Shown: positions 23,592 to 32,588, counted from the stretch's first letter. The stretch: 64,000 nt of DNA from an uncultured Collinsella sp. (GCA_902491765.1 CABUIY010000004.1:62001-126000); one strand, 5' to 3'. Notes: generated from the sequence alone by a model not told the origin. Translations and numbers: made by a program.

Positions 23592-26231
23592 GTGGTGCCG
23601 ACCCAAGAAGATTACGTTTCGAATTTCGGCGTTGCTAACAAGAAGATTACCGTGACGAGTGACGGTGATAATCACGCAACCTTGCGCTTCTCCAGCCGTG
23701 CCATGCTTTCCGGACCTTGTACTTTTGACAACGTCGAAGTTGTTGGTCTAGATAAATTCTATTGCAATGGTTTCGATACCGTGTTCACTCGTAACTGCGA
23801 GCTCAAGCTCTCTAGAACACTTTATGGCGGCGGCTATAAGTCGACTGTCAACCACACACATGTGGTGATAGCCGCGTCTGGATATATCAATCCTGGTAGT
23901 GGCGCTGGCCTTCATGACGTCATCGGTGGTTCATATCAAGGGTCCGTCGAGCATGACACCTATCTTGAGATCAGCGGTAACCTTCGCATGGCTAGCGGTA
24001 ATCACGTTAATCCCGGTTGCATGCGCGGCGATGGCTCGAGCGGCGATGGAAACGGCTCTCCTGCTGTTTACGTAGGTGGTAACGCCACGCTTGTTTACGA
24101 CAATGCCAACTCCAAAGTTTCTCCTGCTATCGAAGGCACTTACGGTTGCGAGATGCGCGGCAACGTGACGCTTGATGTTCGTTCGGGTGAAACAACTGAA
24201 ATATGCGGCACTGAGGGCGATGCCAGCGAGTCAATAATTGATGGGAATTTACATATCATCGCGGGATCCGAGAGCTATGCAAATAGTGATCGTATCTTGC
24301 GTTTGGGTGCCAACTGGGGCATTACGGGAGCTGGCAATCTTTTCGCGGCAATGCCTGGGCAGACGGAGCATTACATTATTAAGGGTAGTGTTACCATCGA
24401 CACTTTTGAAAATGTCTGGGGCTGGGATAAAGGTACAGTTCCAGATAGCTACGATCTTCCTAATATTAATGGTGCCATTATGGGCATGGTAGGCGGAGAC
24501 ATCACCATTAATGTTCAAGGCTCTCATTTACAAGATATTTATGGTGCAAGCGAAGATTCTTCTGTCAGCGGCACGGTAACTATCAACACGATCAATGCTG
24601 AACTAAAGAATAGTCTTTACGGTGATCCTGACGATGACGAGGGGGATATTCTCGCGCTAAGTTCTAGTACGGCAGGGGGCGCATGCAAGGTTCTCGTCGA
24701 CGGTGGCGATGTGAACATAATTAGGCTCACGGAGGCGAAATCAGCTAATGAAGGCTCCGAAATAACTGTTTCAGGTAGTCCGAAAGTCAGAACCGGGATT
24801 CTTTCGACGACAAAATATGACTCGGCGCCTTCAAATGCTCCCACCGTCAACTTTAATAATTGTTCGGCAACAATCCCCTTTGTGCAGTCAGCAACAAATG
24901 TTTACGTTAAGAATGGCTCACGGGTCACTCTTAATGGACTTTGGCTGACGAAGAACCTTACTGTTGAAAAGGACAGTTCGCTGGTAACGGATGATAATGA
25001 TGCAGTCATGCTTGAGGGCAACGCCGTGATCAATGGTTCGTGGGAACAGCTGTATGACCGCGCCGATAGCGGGAATCCAGATTTGACTGTGGCTGGCTCC
25101 CTGACCGTTGGGCAGGGAGGTCAATTCGTTAACCATGGATCGATGTCCGTCGTAAAGGATGCCTCGAATTCTGGATTGATGGCTCTGCTGAAGCCGGTAA
25201 TCATCCAGGGTTCATATGACGGTGTCTCCGCTGAGGTGAGACTTCCGATAGTTTCTGAGGGCAAAAACTATAATGTCGGATCTATTCCGCTTGATATTCG
25301 CGGAGTTGCTTCGGGTGTCACGACGGTTAACACCGTGGATGCCTCTGACTGGAAGATTCTTAAAAAGCCGACAATCGGTGACAACTATGTTTTGGGGAAG
25401 GCTGGCGCTAAAGATACACCTGCTCAAGGCACTTTTGTTTTGGGCAATTCCGATGCTCTGAACGAGGGAATGTATCTTAAGCGAACGAATGACGCGGCCG
25501 GAAATAAGAACAACTTCATGTGGCAAGTTGCTGCAAAGATTGATTTAACTTTTGACGCCAACGGCGCCGACGATCCAGCCTACCCTCTGGTTAAAACTCA
25601 GGAAAAAATTAAAGGCAAGACCAGCTTCACCTTCGCGCTGCCCAAGACCGCCCCGACCCGCAAGGGCTGGGCGTTCGACGGCTGGAACACCGAGAGGGAC
25701 GGGTCGGGCGATCAGTTCACCGACAGGACCGAGGTCTCCAAGTCCACGACCGTCTACGCCCAGTGGAAGTGGGTGCCCCGCGACGTCACCGTGACCTTCG
25801 ACGAGAACGGCGGCGAGACCAAGGCCGACCCCGCCTCCCAGACCAAGACCACCGAGCCGGGCAAGACCAGCTTCACCTTCGCGCTGCCCAAGACCGCCCC
25901 GACCCGCAAGGGCTGGGCGTTCGACGGCTGGAACACCGAGAGGGACGGGTCGGGCGATCAGTTCACCGACAGGACCGAGGTCTCCAAGTCCACGACCGTC
26001 TACGCCCAGTGGAAGTGGGTGCCCCGCGACGTCACCGTGACCTTCGACGAGAACGGCGGCGAGACCAAGGCCGACCCCGCCTCCCAGACCAAGACCACCG
26101 AGCCGGGTGCTCTGGCTTCGACAGGGGAGAGACTGCTGCCGGTTCTTCCGCTGGCAGTTGTCGGATCTGCTTTGACTTCTTTAGGTTTGCTGCTCGAATG
26201 CAACCGCAAGAAGAGGCGGAATGATAAATAA
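23592..26231 (+). CDS. Surface adhesin, main part with InlB B-type repeats and LASTG sorting signal
   Basis: This is the body of the surface protein begun at 23140. Upstream of GTG 23592 the same frame is open back to the A6 run and reads ISSDNLSEIRLVLKGGSSF, continuing the N-terminal part sensibly; one extra A would join them into a protein of about 1030 residues. The central ~550 residues are Gly/Asn/Thr-rich, beta-rich and helix-poor, like a right-handed beta-helix adhesin. Then come InlB B-type (Flg_new) repeats with GWAFDGWNTERDGSG and VYAQW, an LASTG motif (26112-26126), a hydrophobic segment, and the tail CNRKKRRNDK. It probably anchors to the wall via a sortase. Base composition is unlike its neighbours, suggesting transfer. 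Confidence 0.8.
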   Translation: MVPTQEDYVSNFGVANKKITVTSDGDNHATLRFSSRAMLSGPCTFDNVEVVGLDKFYCNGFDTVFTRNCELKLSRTLYGGGYKSTVNHTHVVIAASGYINPGSGAGLHDVIGGSYQGSVEHDTYLEISGNLRMASGNHVNPGCMRGDGSSGDGNGSPAVYVGGNATLVYDNANSKVSPAIEGTYGCEMRGNVTLDVRSGETTEICGTEGDASESIIDGNLHIIAGSESYANSDRILRLGANWGITGAGNLFAAMPGQTEHYIIKGSVTIDTFENVWGWDKGTVPDSYDLPNINGAIMGMVGGDITINVQGSHLQDIYGASEDSSVSGTVTINTINAELKNSLYGDPDDDEGDILALSSSTAGGACKVLVDGGDVNIIRLTEAKSANEGSEITVSGSPKVRTGILSTTKYDSAPSNAPTVNFNNCSATIPFVQSATNVYVKNGSRVTLNGLWLTKNLTVEKDSSLVTDDNDAVMLEGNAVINGSWEQLYDRADSGNPDLTVAGSLTVGQGGQFVNHGSMSVVKDASNSGLMALLKPVIIQGSYDGVSAEVRLPIVSEGKNYNVGSIPLDIRGVASGVTTVNTVDASDWKILKKPTIGDNYVLGKAGAKDTPAQGTFVLGNSDALNEGMYLKRTNDAAGNKNNFMWQVAAKIDLTFDANGADDPAYPLVKTQEKIKGKTSFTFALPKTAPTRKGWAFDGWNTERDGSGDQFTDRTEVSKSTTVYAQWKWVPRDVTVTFDENGGETKADPASQTKTTEPGKTSFTFALPKTAPTRKGWAFDGWNTERDGSGDQFTDRTEVSKSTTVYAQWKWVPRDVTVTFDENGGETKADPASQTKTTEPGALASTGERLLPVLPLAVVGSALTSLGLLLECNRKKRRNDK
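25614..26105 (+). repeat. Two identical 246-bp tandem repeats in the adhesin
   Basis: Units 25614-25859 and 25860-26105 appear identical base for base and encode 82 residues each (KTSFTFALPKTAPTRKG and so on). A partial, diverged unit precedes them. They are much GC-richer than the rest of the gene, and identity implies recent duplication or gene conversion; copy number is likely variable. Confidence 0.9.
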
Positions 26232-26284
26232 ATAATGGCCCGCCATGGCTTTGACTCTGGTTTTGCATTCCTGGATAGATAGAA

Positions 26285-26320
26285 AAGAAACCGCCTTCTC
26301 AAAAGAAAGCGGTTTCTTAT
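26285..26320. terminator. Bidirectional terminator between adhesin and rpmB
   Basis: A 10-bp stem AAGAAACCGC/GCGGTTTCTT is flanked by T-rich sequence on each outgoing strand, serving the plus-strand adhesin and the minus-strand rpmB. Confidence 0.85.
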
Positions 26321-26384
26321 AGTTCTATATGAACGCGAGGTCTTTGACCCGGAGAGTCCGAGGTACTTGTTGGTAAGACCTTAT

Positions 26385-26573
26385 TTAGGAGCGCGCAACC
26401 TTGCCGGACTTGAGGCAGGTGGAGCAAACGTTCATCTTGCGACGGTGACCATCGACGACGACGTAGACGCGCTGGATGTTGGGGCGGAACTTACGGTTGG
26501 TGACGCGGTGAGAGTGGCTGATGGAGCGACCGGCAACGGGGTGCTTACCGCAAACTTCGCAAACTTTGGACAT
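26385..26573 (-). CDS. rpmB: 50S ribosomal protein L28
   Basis: Large-subunit protein. The 62-residue product carries two CxxC pairs (CEVCGK and CSTCLK), so it is the zinc-binding C+ form; KVCEVCGKHPVAGRSISHSH is the family N-terminus. ATG at 26573 has AAGGAGGG upstream on the minus strand. It is monocistronic with a predicted extended -10 box at 26628-26636. Confidence 0.96.
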   Translation of the reverse strand: MSKVCEVCGKHPVAGRSISHSHRVTNRKFRPNIQRVYVVVDGHRRKMNVCSTCLKSGKVARS

Positions 26574-26627
26574 AACTGACCCTCCTTGGGCGACAAACGA
26601 ACATGTCGCGTTAACAAACAAGCCTGA

Positions 26628-26636
26628 ACTATAGCA
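26628..26636 (-). promoter_or_regulatory. Extended -10 promoter of rpmB
   Basis: Reads TGCTATAGT on the minus strand, 55 nt before the rpmB start codon. No clear -35 box. The leader contains a short inverted repeat CGACA/TGTCG. Confidence 0.5.
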
Positions 26637-26900
26637 CAGAAGTCGCTCCCTGTGCGCAATCTACACAGAGATATTCCTCTTTTGGCGATAGTGCCCACGC
26701 CACGGCCCTGGACGTAGATCCGATTTGCGTGCAGCAGAGGGGATTATGCCAGCTCGTGCGTACGTTTTCAAGCTCGTCCCACAAATATATATAGGTTTAT
26801 TGAGCAATGGGCTCCGTTTACGGATTGCTCTGTATTTATGCTCGCAATTAAGCTTGAGGTTGGCTACACTATCCCTTGACCATTAAAGGGGTACGAGATA

Positions 26901-26986
26901 CCCACATGGAATTACATAGCTGCCAAAGAGCAGCCCTTCCTTGTGGGTGTCTGGTCCGCTTTAAGCGGTCGGGCATCTATTTTTTT
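26901..26986 (+). promoter_or_regulatory. pyr operon leader: PyrR-type hairpin and attenuator
   Basis: A composite stem CCCACA-T-GGAA / TTCC-T-TGTGGG (26901-26947) carries at its tip GCTGCCAAAGAGCAGC (26919-26934), which resembles the loop bound by PyrR (consensus CCNGNGAG in the loop). It is followed at once by a terminator-like hairpin with CCGC/GCGG core (26948-26975) and a run of seven T. This is the arrangement of PyrR-controlled transcription attenuation, and pyrR is the next gene. The loop is not an exact consensus match. Confidence 0.6.
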
Positions 26987-27013
26987 GACTGTGTCAGCAG
27001 TCAAGACATGTGA

Positions 27014-27610
<597 letters not shown>

Positions 27611-27614
27611 TACC

Positions 27615-28559
27615 GTGGCGTTCAACCATAAGCACCTGATCGACATTACCGAGTACTCCGAAGAGGACATCAAGCTCATCCTCGAGACCGCCAAGGCGTT
27701 CTCCGAGGTCAACGAGCGTGCCATCAAGAAGGTCCCCACGCTCAAGGGCAAGACCATCGTCAACATGTTCAACGAGCCCTCGACGCGCACCCGCAGCTCC
27801 TTCGAGCTCGCCGAGAAGCGTCTTTCGGCCGACAGCCTCAACTTTGGCGGCTCCTCGACCTCCACGGTCAAGGGCGAGAGCCTCGTCGACACCGTCGAGA
27901 CCCTCAACGCCTACAAGATCGACTGCATCGTCGTGCGCGATAAGCACGCCGGTGCTCCCTACATCGTCACGCAGAACTCGCCCGCGAGCGTCATCTGCGC
28001 CGGTGACGGCAAGCACAACCATCCCACGCAGGCCCTGCTCGACCTGTACACCATCTGGGAGCACAAGGGTGACTTCCACGGTCTGAAGGTCGCCGTCGTC
28101 GGCGATATCGCGCACTCCCGCGTCTGCGGCTCGCTGATCCCCGCCCTTAAGATCATGGGCTGCGAGACCTACGCCGTCGCCCCCGGCACGCTGCTGCCGC
28201 CGGCGCCCGAGGTCCTGGGCTGCGACCACGTGACGAGCGACCTCGATTCCGTCCTGCCCGAGCTGGACGTCGTCTACATGCTGCGCGTGCAGCAGGAGCG
28301 TCTCGAGGGTGCCCCGTTCCCGACCATTCGTGAGTACCACAAGCTCTTCGGTCTGACCAAGGACCGCGAGAAGCTCATGAAGCCCGACGCGATTATCTGC
28401 CACCCGGGCCCCATCAACCGCGGCGTCGAGTTCGATTCCTATATGGCCGACCACCCGCAACGCTCCGTCATCCTGGAGCAGGTCTACGCCGGTATCTGCG
28501 TGCGTATGGCTATCCTGTATCTGCTGCTTGGAGGTGCCGATAATGGCCTTGCTTCTTAA
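27615..28559 (+). CDS. pyrB: Aspartate carbamoyltransferase catalytic subunit
   Basis: Condenses carbamoyl phosphate and aspartate. MFNEPSTRTRSSFELAEKR holds the carbamoyl-phosphate site (STRTRSS), and KHNHPTQALLDLYTI and MLRVQQER match the family. GTG 27615 is preferred: GGAGG ends 11 bases upstream; GTG 27603 would overlap pyrR and lie inside that binding site. 314 residues. No pyrI regulatory subunit gene is adjacent, as in Gram-positive operons. Its 3' end overlaps pyrC by 17 bases. Confidence 0.96.
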   Translation: MAFNHKHLIDITEYSEEDIKLILETAKAFSEVNERAIKKVPTLKGKTIVNMFNEPSTRTRSSFELAEKRLSADSLNFGGSSTSTVKGESLVDTVETLNAYKIDCIVVRDKHAGAPYIVTQNSPASVICAGDGKHNHPTQALLDLYTIWEHKGDFHGLKVAVVGDIAHSRVCGSLIPALKIMGCETYAVAPGTLLPPAPEVLGCDHVTSDLDSVLPELDVVYMLRVQQERLEGAPFPTIREYHKLFGLTKDREKLMKPDAIICHPGPINRGVEFDSYMADHPQRSVILEQVYAGICVRMAILYLLLGGADNGLAS

Positions 28560-29832
28560 GAATGCCCACGTCGTCGACCCGTCCGTCGAGCTTGACGGTG
28601 TCGTTGACGTCCTGATTGACGGCGACAAGATCGCCGAGGTCGGCGAGAATCTCGCCGTCGAGGGAGCCGAGGTCCGCGACCTTTCCGGCAAGTACCTCGT
28701 CCCCGGCCTGGTGGATATGCACGTTCACCTTCGCGAGCCCGGCTACGAGGTCAAAGAGGACATCGAGAGCGGTACCCGCGCAGCTGCCAAGGGCGGCTTT
28801 ACCGGCGTGTGCTCCATGCCCAACACCGATCCCGTCACCGATAACGGTACCGTCGTGGAGTTCGTAAAGTCCCGTGCTGCCGAGGTCGGTCACTGCCGCG
28901 TCTATCCGTCGGGCGCCATGACCCGCGGTCTTAAGGGCGAGGCCATGTCCGAGATGGGCGATATGGTCGCCCACGGCGCCGTCGCCTTCACCGACGACGG
29001 TCGCGGCGTGCAAGGCGCGGGCATGCTCCGTCGTTGCATGGACTACGGCAAGATGTTCGGCAAGGTCTTTATGAGCCACTGCCAGGACGAGGACTTGGTC
29101 GGCCACGGCCAGATCAACGAGGGCAAGGTCTCGACCCGTCTGGCCCTCGAGGGCTGGCCGGCTGCCGGCGAGGAGCTCCAGATCGCCCGCGACATCGAGA
29201 TCGCCAAGCTGACCGGTGCCAAGCTGCACATCCAGCACATCTCCACCGCCCATGGTCTGGAGATCGTGCGTGCCGGTAAGGCCGCTGGCGTTCAGGTTAC
29301 CTGCGAGGCTACCCCGCACCACATGTTCCTGACCGAGAACGACCTGGACGAGACCTACAACACCTCGCTCAAGGTCAATCCGCCGCTGCGTACCGAGGAA
29401 GATGCCGAGGCCATCCGTCAGGGCGTCATCGACGGCACCGTCGACGCTATCGTCACCGATCACGCTCCCCACACCCCGTGGGAGAAGGCCCGCGAGTTCG
29501 AGCTTGCGCCCTTTGGCATGATCGGCCTTGAGACCTCCCTGTCGCTCGTACTCACCGAGCTGGTCAACACGGGCAAGATGAGCGTGGGCCGCATGGTCGA
29601 GCTCATGGCCATCAAGCCGCGTGAGATTCTGGGCCTCGACCAGGTTCAGGTCAAGGCGGGCTCCGTTGCCGACCTGACCGTGTTCGACCCCTCTGCCACC
29701 TGGACGGTCGGTGAGGACGGTTATGAGTCGCGCGCCGAGAACTCCGGTTTTGCCGGCCGCACGCTTACCGGTCGTGCCACCGATGTGTTTGTCGGCGGTA
29801 AGCAGACGCTCGCCGACGGCTGCATCTGCTAG
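28543..29832 (+). CDS. pyrC: Dihydroorotase (class I)
   Basis: Cyclises carbamoyl aspartate to dihydroorotate using zinc. Metal ligands are in DMHVHLREPG, the second-shell and ligand His in SHCQDED and HIQHISTAHG, and the catalytic Asp in VTDHAPHT. 429 residues, the length of the longer class I enzymes. ATG 28543 lies inside the pyrB end with GGAGGTG seven bases upstream, indicating coupled translation. Confidence 0.97.
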   Translation: MALLLKNAHVVDPSVELDGVVDVLIDGDKIAEVGENLAVEGAEVRDLSGKYLVPGLVDMHVHLREPGYEVKEDIESGTRAAAKGGFTGVCSMPNTDPVTDNGTVVEFVKSRAAEVGHCRVYPSGAMTRGLKGEAMSEMGDMVAHGAVAFTDDGRGVQGAGMLRRCMDYGKMFGKVFMSHCQDEDLVGHGQINEGKVSTRLALEGWPAAGEELQIARDIEIAKLTGAKLHIQHISTAHGLEIVRAGKAAGVQVTCEATPHHMFLTENDLDETYNTSLKVNPPLRTEEDAEAIRQGVIDGTVDAIVTDHAPHTPWEKAREFELAPFGMIGLETSLSLVLTELVNTGKMSVGRMVELMAIKPREILGLDQVQVKAGSVADLTVFDPSATWTVGEDGYESRAENSGFAGRTLTGRATDVFVGGKQTLADGCIC

Positions 29833-29852
29833 CATAGCCTTATCGCTTTTGT

Positions 29853-29877
29853 GCGCGGTGCCCTTGCGGTGCCGCGC
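29853..29877 (+). other. Hairpin between pyrC and pyrK
   Basis: GCGCGG pairs with CCGCGC (inner pairing weaker) and is followed by TTTCTGTTCGTTTTG. A second small palindrome, CCATGC/GCATGG, follows just before the pyrK ribosome binding site. These could reduce read-through or stabilise the upstream message. Confidence 0.45.
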
Positions 29878-29924
29878 TTTCTGTTCGTTTTGACCATGCA
29901 ATCGCATGGGGGATTGGAGCGTCT

Positions 29925-30716
29925 ATGCCCACACCTTCCACTGCACGCATGCACGACTTCGAGGTCGTCTCGAACCAGAAGATCGCCGACGGCATCTTCT
30001 CGCTCGTCATCTCGGCCCCCAAGCTTGCAAGTGCGCTCAAGCCCGGTCAGTTTGTGAACATTGCCGTGCCCGGCGATGCGTCCTCGCTGCTTCGCGTGCC
30101 CCTGAGCTTCTATCGCGCCGACGCCCAGGCCGGCACCGTCGAGCTGTGGTACGCCGTCGTGGGTGACGACACCCGTCGTCTGTCGCAGATGGCCCCCGGC
30201 TCCAAGTCCAACCTGTTGGGCCCTGGCGGCCGCGGCTGGCTTGTTCCCGAGGGCACCAGGAAGGCGCTGCTCGTGGCGGGCGGCATCGGCGTTCCGCCCG
30301 TGCTCTGCCTCGCCGGCAAGCTTGCCGAGCAGGGCGTGGATGTCGACGTGTGCCTGGGCTTTGGCACCGCTTCCAAGGCCGTGGGTGTCGATGAGTTCCG
30401 CGCGCTGGGCGCCACGGTTAACGTGTGCACCGACGATGGCACGCTGGGCACGCACGGTTTTTGCACCGACCCGGCAGCCGAGCTGCTCGGCGAGGGCGGC
30501 TACGACTACGTCGCCAGCTGCGGCCCCGCCGTCATGATGAAGAAAGTCGCCGCCGCTGCCGCCGAGGCCGGTGCGTACTGCGAGGTGTCGCTTGAGCGCA
30601 TGATGAGCTGTGGCTTTGGCGCCTGCAACACCTGCAATGTCGAGACGGTCGACGGTATGAAGGGTGCTTGCATGTGCGGCCCCGTGTTCGATGCTTCCAA
30701 GGTGGTGGTCTTCTAG
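29925..30716 (+). CDS. pyrK: Dihydroorotate dehydrogenase B electron-transfer subunit
   Basis: FAD and [2Fe-2S] subunit that passes electrons from PyrD to NAD. The FAD-binding domain contains RVPLSFYRAD, VAGGIGVPPVLCLAGKL is the NAD-binding loop, and the cluster Cys ligands are in MSCGFGACNTC and GACMCGP. 263 residues, normal. ATG 29925 has GGAG upstream. The pyrD start overlaps its stop, as expected for two subunits of one complex. Confidence 0.95.
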   Translation: MPTPSTARMHDFEVVSNQKIADGIFSLVISAPKLASALKPGQFVNIAVPGDASSLLRVPLSFYRADAQAGTVELWYAVVGDDTRRLSQMAPGSKSNLLGPGGRGWLVPEGTRKALLVAGGIGVPPVLCLAGKLAEQGVDVDVCLGFGTASKAVGVDEFRALGATVNVCTDDGTLGTHGFCTDPAAELLGEGGYDYVASCGPAVMMKKVAAAAAEAGAYCEVSLERMMSCGFGACNTCNVETVDGMKGACMCGPVFDASKVVVF

Positions 30717-31639
30717 TGGGTACCGTGAACATGGCCGTCGATTTCGGCGGCGTCAAGATGCAGAACCCCATCAACACCGCAGCCGGTACCTTTGGCTACG
30801 GCTGGCAGTTCCAGAACTTCTTTGATGTTTCCCAGTTGGGCGCCATCACCACCAAGGGCTGCGCTGCCGAGCCCTGGCCCGGCAATCCCGCGCCCCGTAT
30901 GGCCGAGATTCCCGGCGGCATGATTAACTCCGTGGGCCTTCAGAACCCCGGCGTGGCCGCCTTTGCCCGTGAGTCCGGTCCGTGGCTCGAGCAGCTTTCC
31001 AAGGACGGCTGCCAGGTCATCTGTCAGGTTGCCGGCCACTCCGTTGACGAGTTTGTCCGCGCACTTGAGATGTATGTCGAGCTGTGCCCCTGGGCTGCCG
31101 GCTACGAGATCAACGTGAGCTGCCCTAATATCGCCGCCGGCGGTGCCGCTATGGGCTCTACGCCCGAGGGCGCCTCATCCGTTATGGCTGCCTGCCGCAA
31201 GGTGACCGATAAGCCGCTGTTCGTGAAGATGGCGCCGGTCAACGTCGCCGAGATCGCCAAGGCCCTCGAGGCTGCCGGTGCCGACGGCCTTTCGGTCATC
31301 AACTCCATCCAGGGCATGGCCATCGACGTCCATACCCGCAAGTCCCGCGTGGCCAAGCCCAAGGGCGGCCTTTCGGGCCCGCTGTGCCACCACATCGCCG
31401 TGCGCATGGTCTGGGAGGTAGCCCAGGCCGTCGATATCCCCATCAACGGTGTCGGCGGTGTCATGACGGGCGAAGATGCGGCTGAGTTCATCCTGGCCGG
31501 CGCCACCTGCGTGTCGGTTGGTATGGCCAACTTCGTCGATCCGTGCGCCTCGATTAAGATTGCGCATGAGCTCGAGGCCTGGGCCGAGTCCCAGGGCGTA
31601 AAGGACATCAACGAACTGGTAGGTGCTTTCGAATGCTAG
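30716..31639 (+). CDS. pyrD: Dihydroorotate dehydrogenase B catalytic subunit
   Basis: FMN enzyme oxidising dihydroorotate to orotate; class 1B, NAD-linked through PyrK. Catalytic Cys is in EINVSCPNI, and KMAPVN, NSIQGMAID and NGVGGVMTGEDAAEF match FMN and substrate-binding regions. GTG 30716 (TAGTG overlap with pyrK) is chosen; GTG 30725 and ATG 30731 are alternatives. 307 residues. It overlaps pyrF by seven bases. Confidence 0.96.
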   Translation: MGTVNMAVDFGGVKMQNPINTAAGTFGYGWQFQNFFDVSQLGAITTKGCAAEPWPGNPAPRMAEIPGGMINSVGLQNPGVAAFARESGPWLEQLSKDGCQVICQVAGHSVDEFVRALEMYVELCPWAAGYEINVSCPNIAAGGAAMGSTPEGASSVMAACRKVTDKPLFVKMAPVNVAEIAKALEAAGADGLSVINSIQGMAIDVHTRKSRVAKPKGGLSGPLCHHIAVRMVWEVAQAVDIPINGVGGVMTGEDAAEFILAGATCVSVGMANFVDPCASIKIAHELEAWAESQGVKDINELVGAFEC

Positions 31640-32349
31640 AGACCGATGCCCGCGACCGCGTAATCGTCGCCCTCGACTGCGACCGTGAGCGTGCGCTCGA
31701 GCTCGCCCACGAGCTTTCGGGCCATGCCGCTTGGCTCAAGGTTGGCATGACGCTCTATTACGCCGAGGGTCCTGAGATCGTCAAGACGTTCAAGGATCTG
31801 GGCTTTAAGGTCTTCCTTGACCTTAAGTTCCATGATATTCCGCATCAGGTTCGCGGTGCCGCCCGCGCGGCCTCGCTTGCCGGTGCTGACCTGCTTTCGG
31901 TCCACGGTCTGGGCTCGGGCGCTATGCTCGCTGCCTGCCGCGAGGGTGCCGAGGAGGCGCGCGAGGACCGTGCCAAGCTTGTCGCCATTACCGTGCTCAC
32001 GAGCATGAACCAGGATGCCTTGAGCGAGATCGGCGTCGAGTCGCCGGTGGCCGAGGAGGCCGCCCGCCTGGCAAAGCTCGCTCAGGCCAACGGCATCGAT
32101 GGCATCGTGTGCTCGCCGATGGAGGCTCACGACATGCGTGAGCTGCTGGGTCCTGATGCCCTGATCGTGACTCCGGGTGTGCGTCCGGTGGGTGCCGCCT
32201 TAGGCGACCAGTCCCGCGTGGCGACGCCTTCCCAGGCTATCGAGCGTGGCGCAAGCCACATTGTGGTGGGCCGTCCCATCACCGGCGCCGACGATCCGGT
32301 TGCCGCCTTTGACGCCATTGTCGCCGAGCTGGTCGAAAACGTCGCGTAA
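31633..32349 (+). CDS. pyrF: Orotidine 5'-phosphate decarboxylase
   Basis: Last step of UMP synthesis. VALDCDRERALEL starts the barrel; KVFLDLKFHDIPHQV carries the catalytic Lys/Asp array; VTPGVRPVG and HIVVGRPITGADDP bind phosphate. 238 residues. ATG lies inside the pyrD end. It ends the pyr operon, which lacks pyrE and the carbamoyl-phosphate synthase genes in this window; these must be elsewhere. Confidence 0.97.
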   Translation: MLETDARDRVIVALDCDRERALELAHELSGHAAWLKVGMTLYYAEGPEIVKTFKDLGFKVFLDLKFHDIPHQVRGAARAASLAGADLLSVHGLGSGAMLAACREGAEEAREDRAKLVAITVLTSMNQDALSEIGVESPVAEEAARLAKLAQANGIDGIVCSPMEAHDMRELLGPDALIVTPGVRPVGAALGDQSRVATPSQAIERGASHIVVGRPITGADDPVAAFDAIVAELVENVA

Positions 32350-32394
32350 AAGATTCCCCTAAGTCACCACTTTTGGGTCTTATTAGCACAAAAT

Positions 32395-32452
32395 AGCCCC
32401 TGTGCCTGCGTAAACTTTCCCATCCTTTGTGTGGAATCGCAGGTCAGGGGCT
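32395..32452 (+). terminator. Inverted repeat after the pyr operon
   Basis: AGCCCCTG and CCTGCG pair with CGCAGG and AGGGGCT across a 27-nt loop, with a small internal loop. There is no T run, so it may be a factor-dependent terminator or a 3'-end stabiliser. Confidence 0.5.
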
Positions 32453-32511
32453 TAACTTTGGGCGCAGTATATTGCACTTTTTGCGGGTATCGTCTAACCT
32501 ATGGAGCCGCG

Positions 32512-32550
32512 ATTGGGCATTTTGTACGTTCTACGTGCTAAAATGCCAAT
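32512..32550 (+). promoter_or_regulatory. Long hairpin overlapping a predicted mihF promoter
   Basis: ATTGG-CATTTT-GTACGT pairs with ACGTGC-AAAATG-CCAAT, about 17 bp with two single-base bulges and a TCT loop. The right arm includes TGCTAAAAT (32536-32544), an extended -10 box, so this may be an operator. If transcription starts earlier (TTGCAC, 17 nt, TAACCT near 32473-32500), it would instead be a leader hairpin. Confidence 0.5.
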
Positions 32551-32588
32551 TATTGAATCAGATATAACCCAACTATTTGGAGGTTCGA

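Noticed and set aside
26640..26800. A tRNA or small structured RNA in the rpmB-pyrR gap
   Set aside because: No acceptor-stem pairing with a TTCGANNC T-loop and no CCA end was found; only a short hairpin is present.
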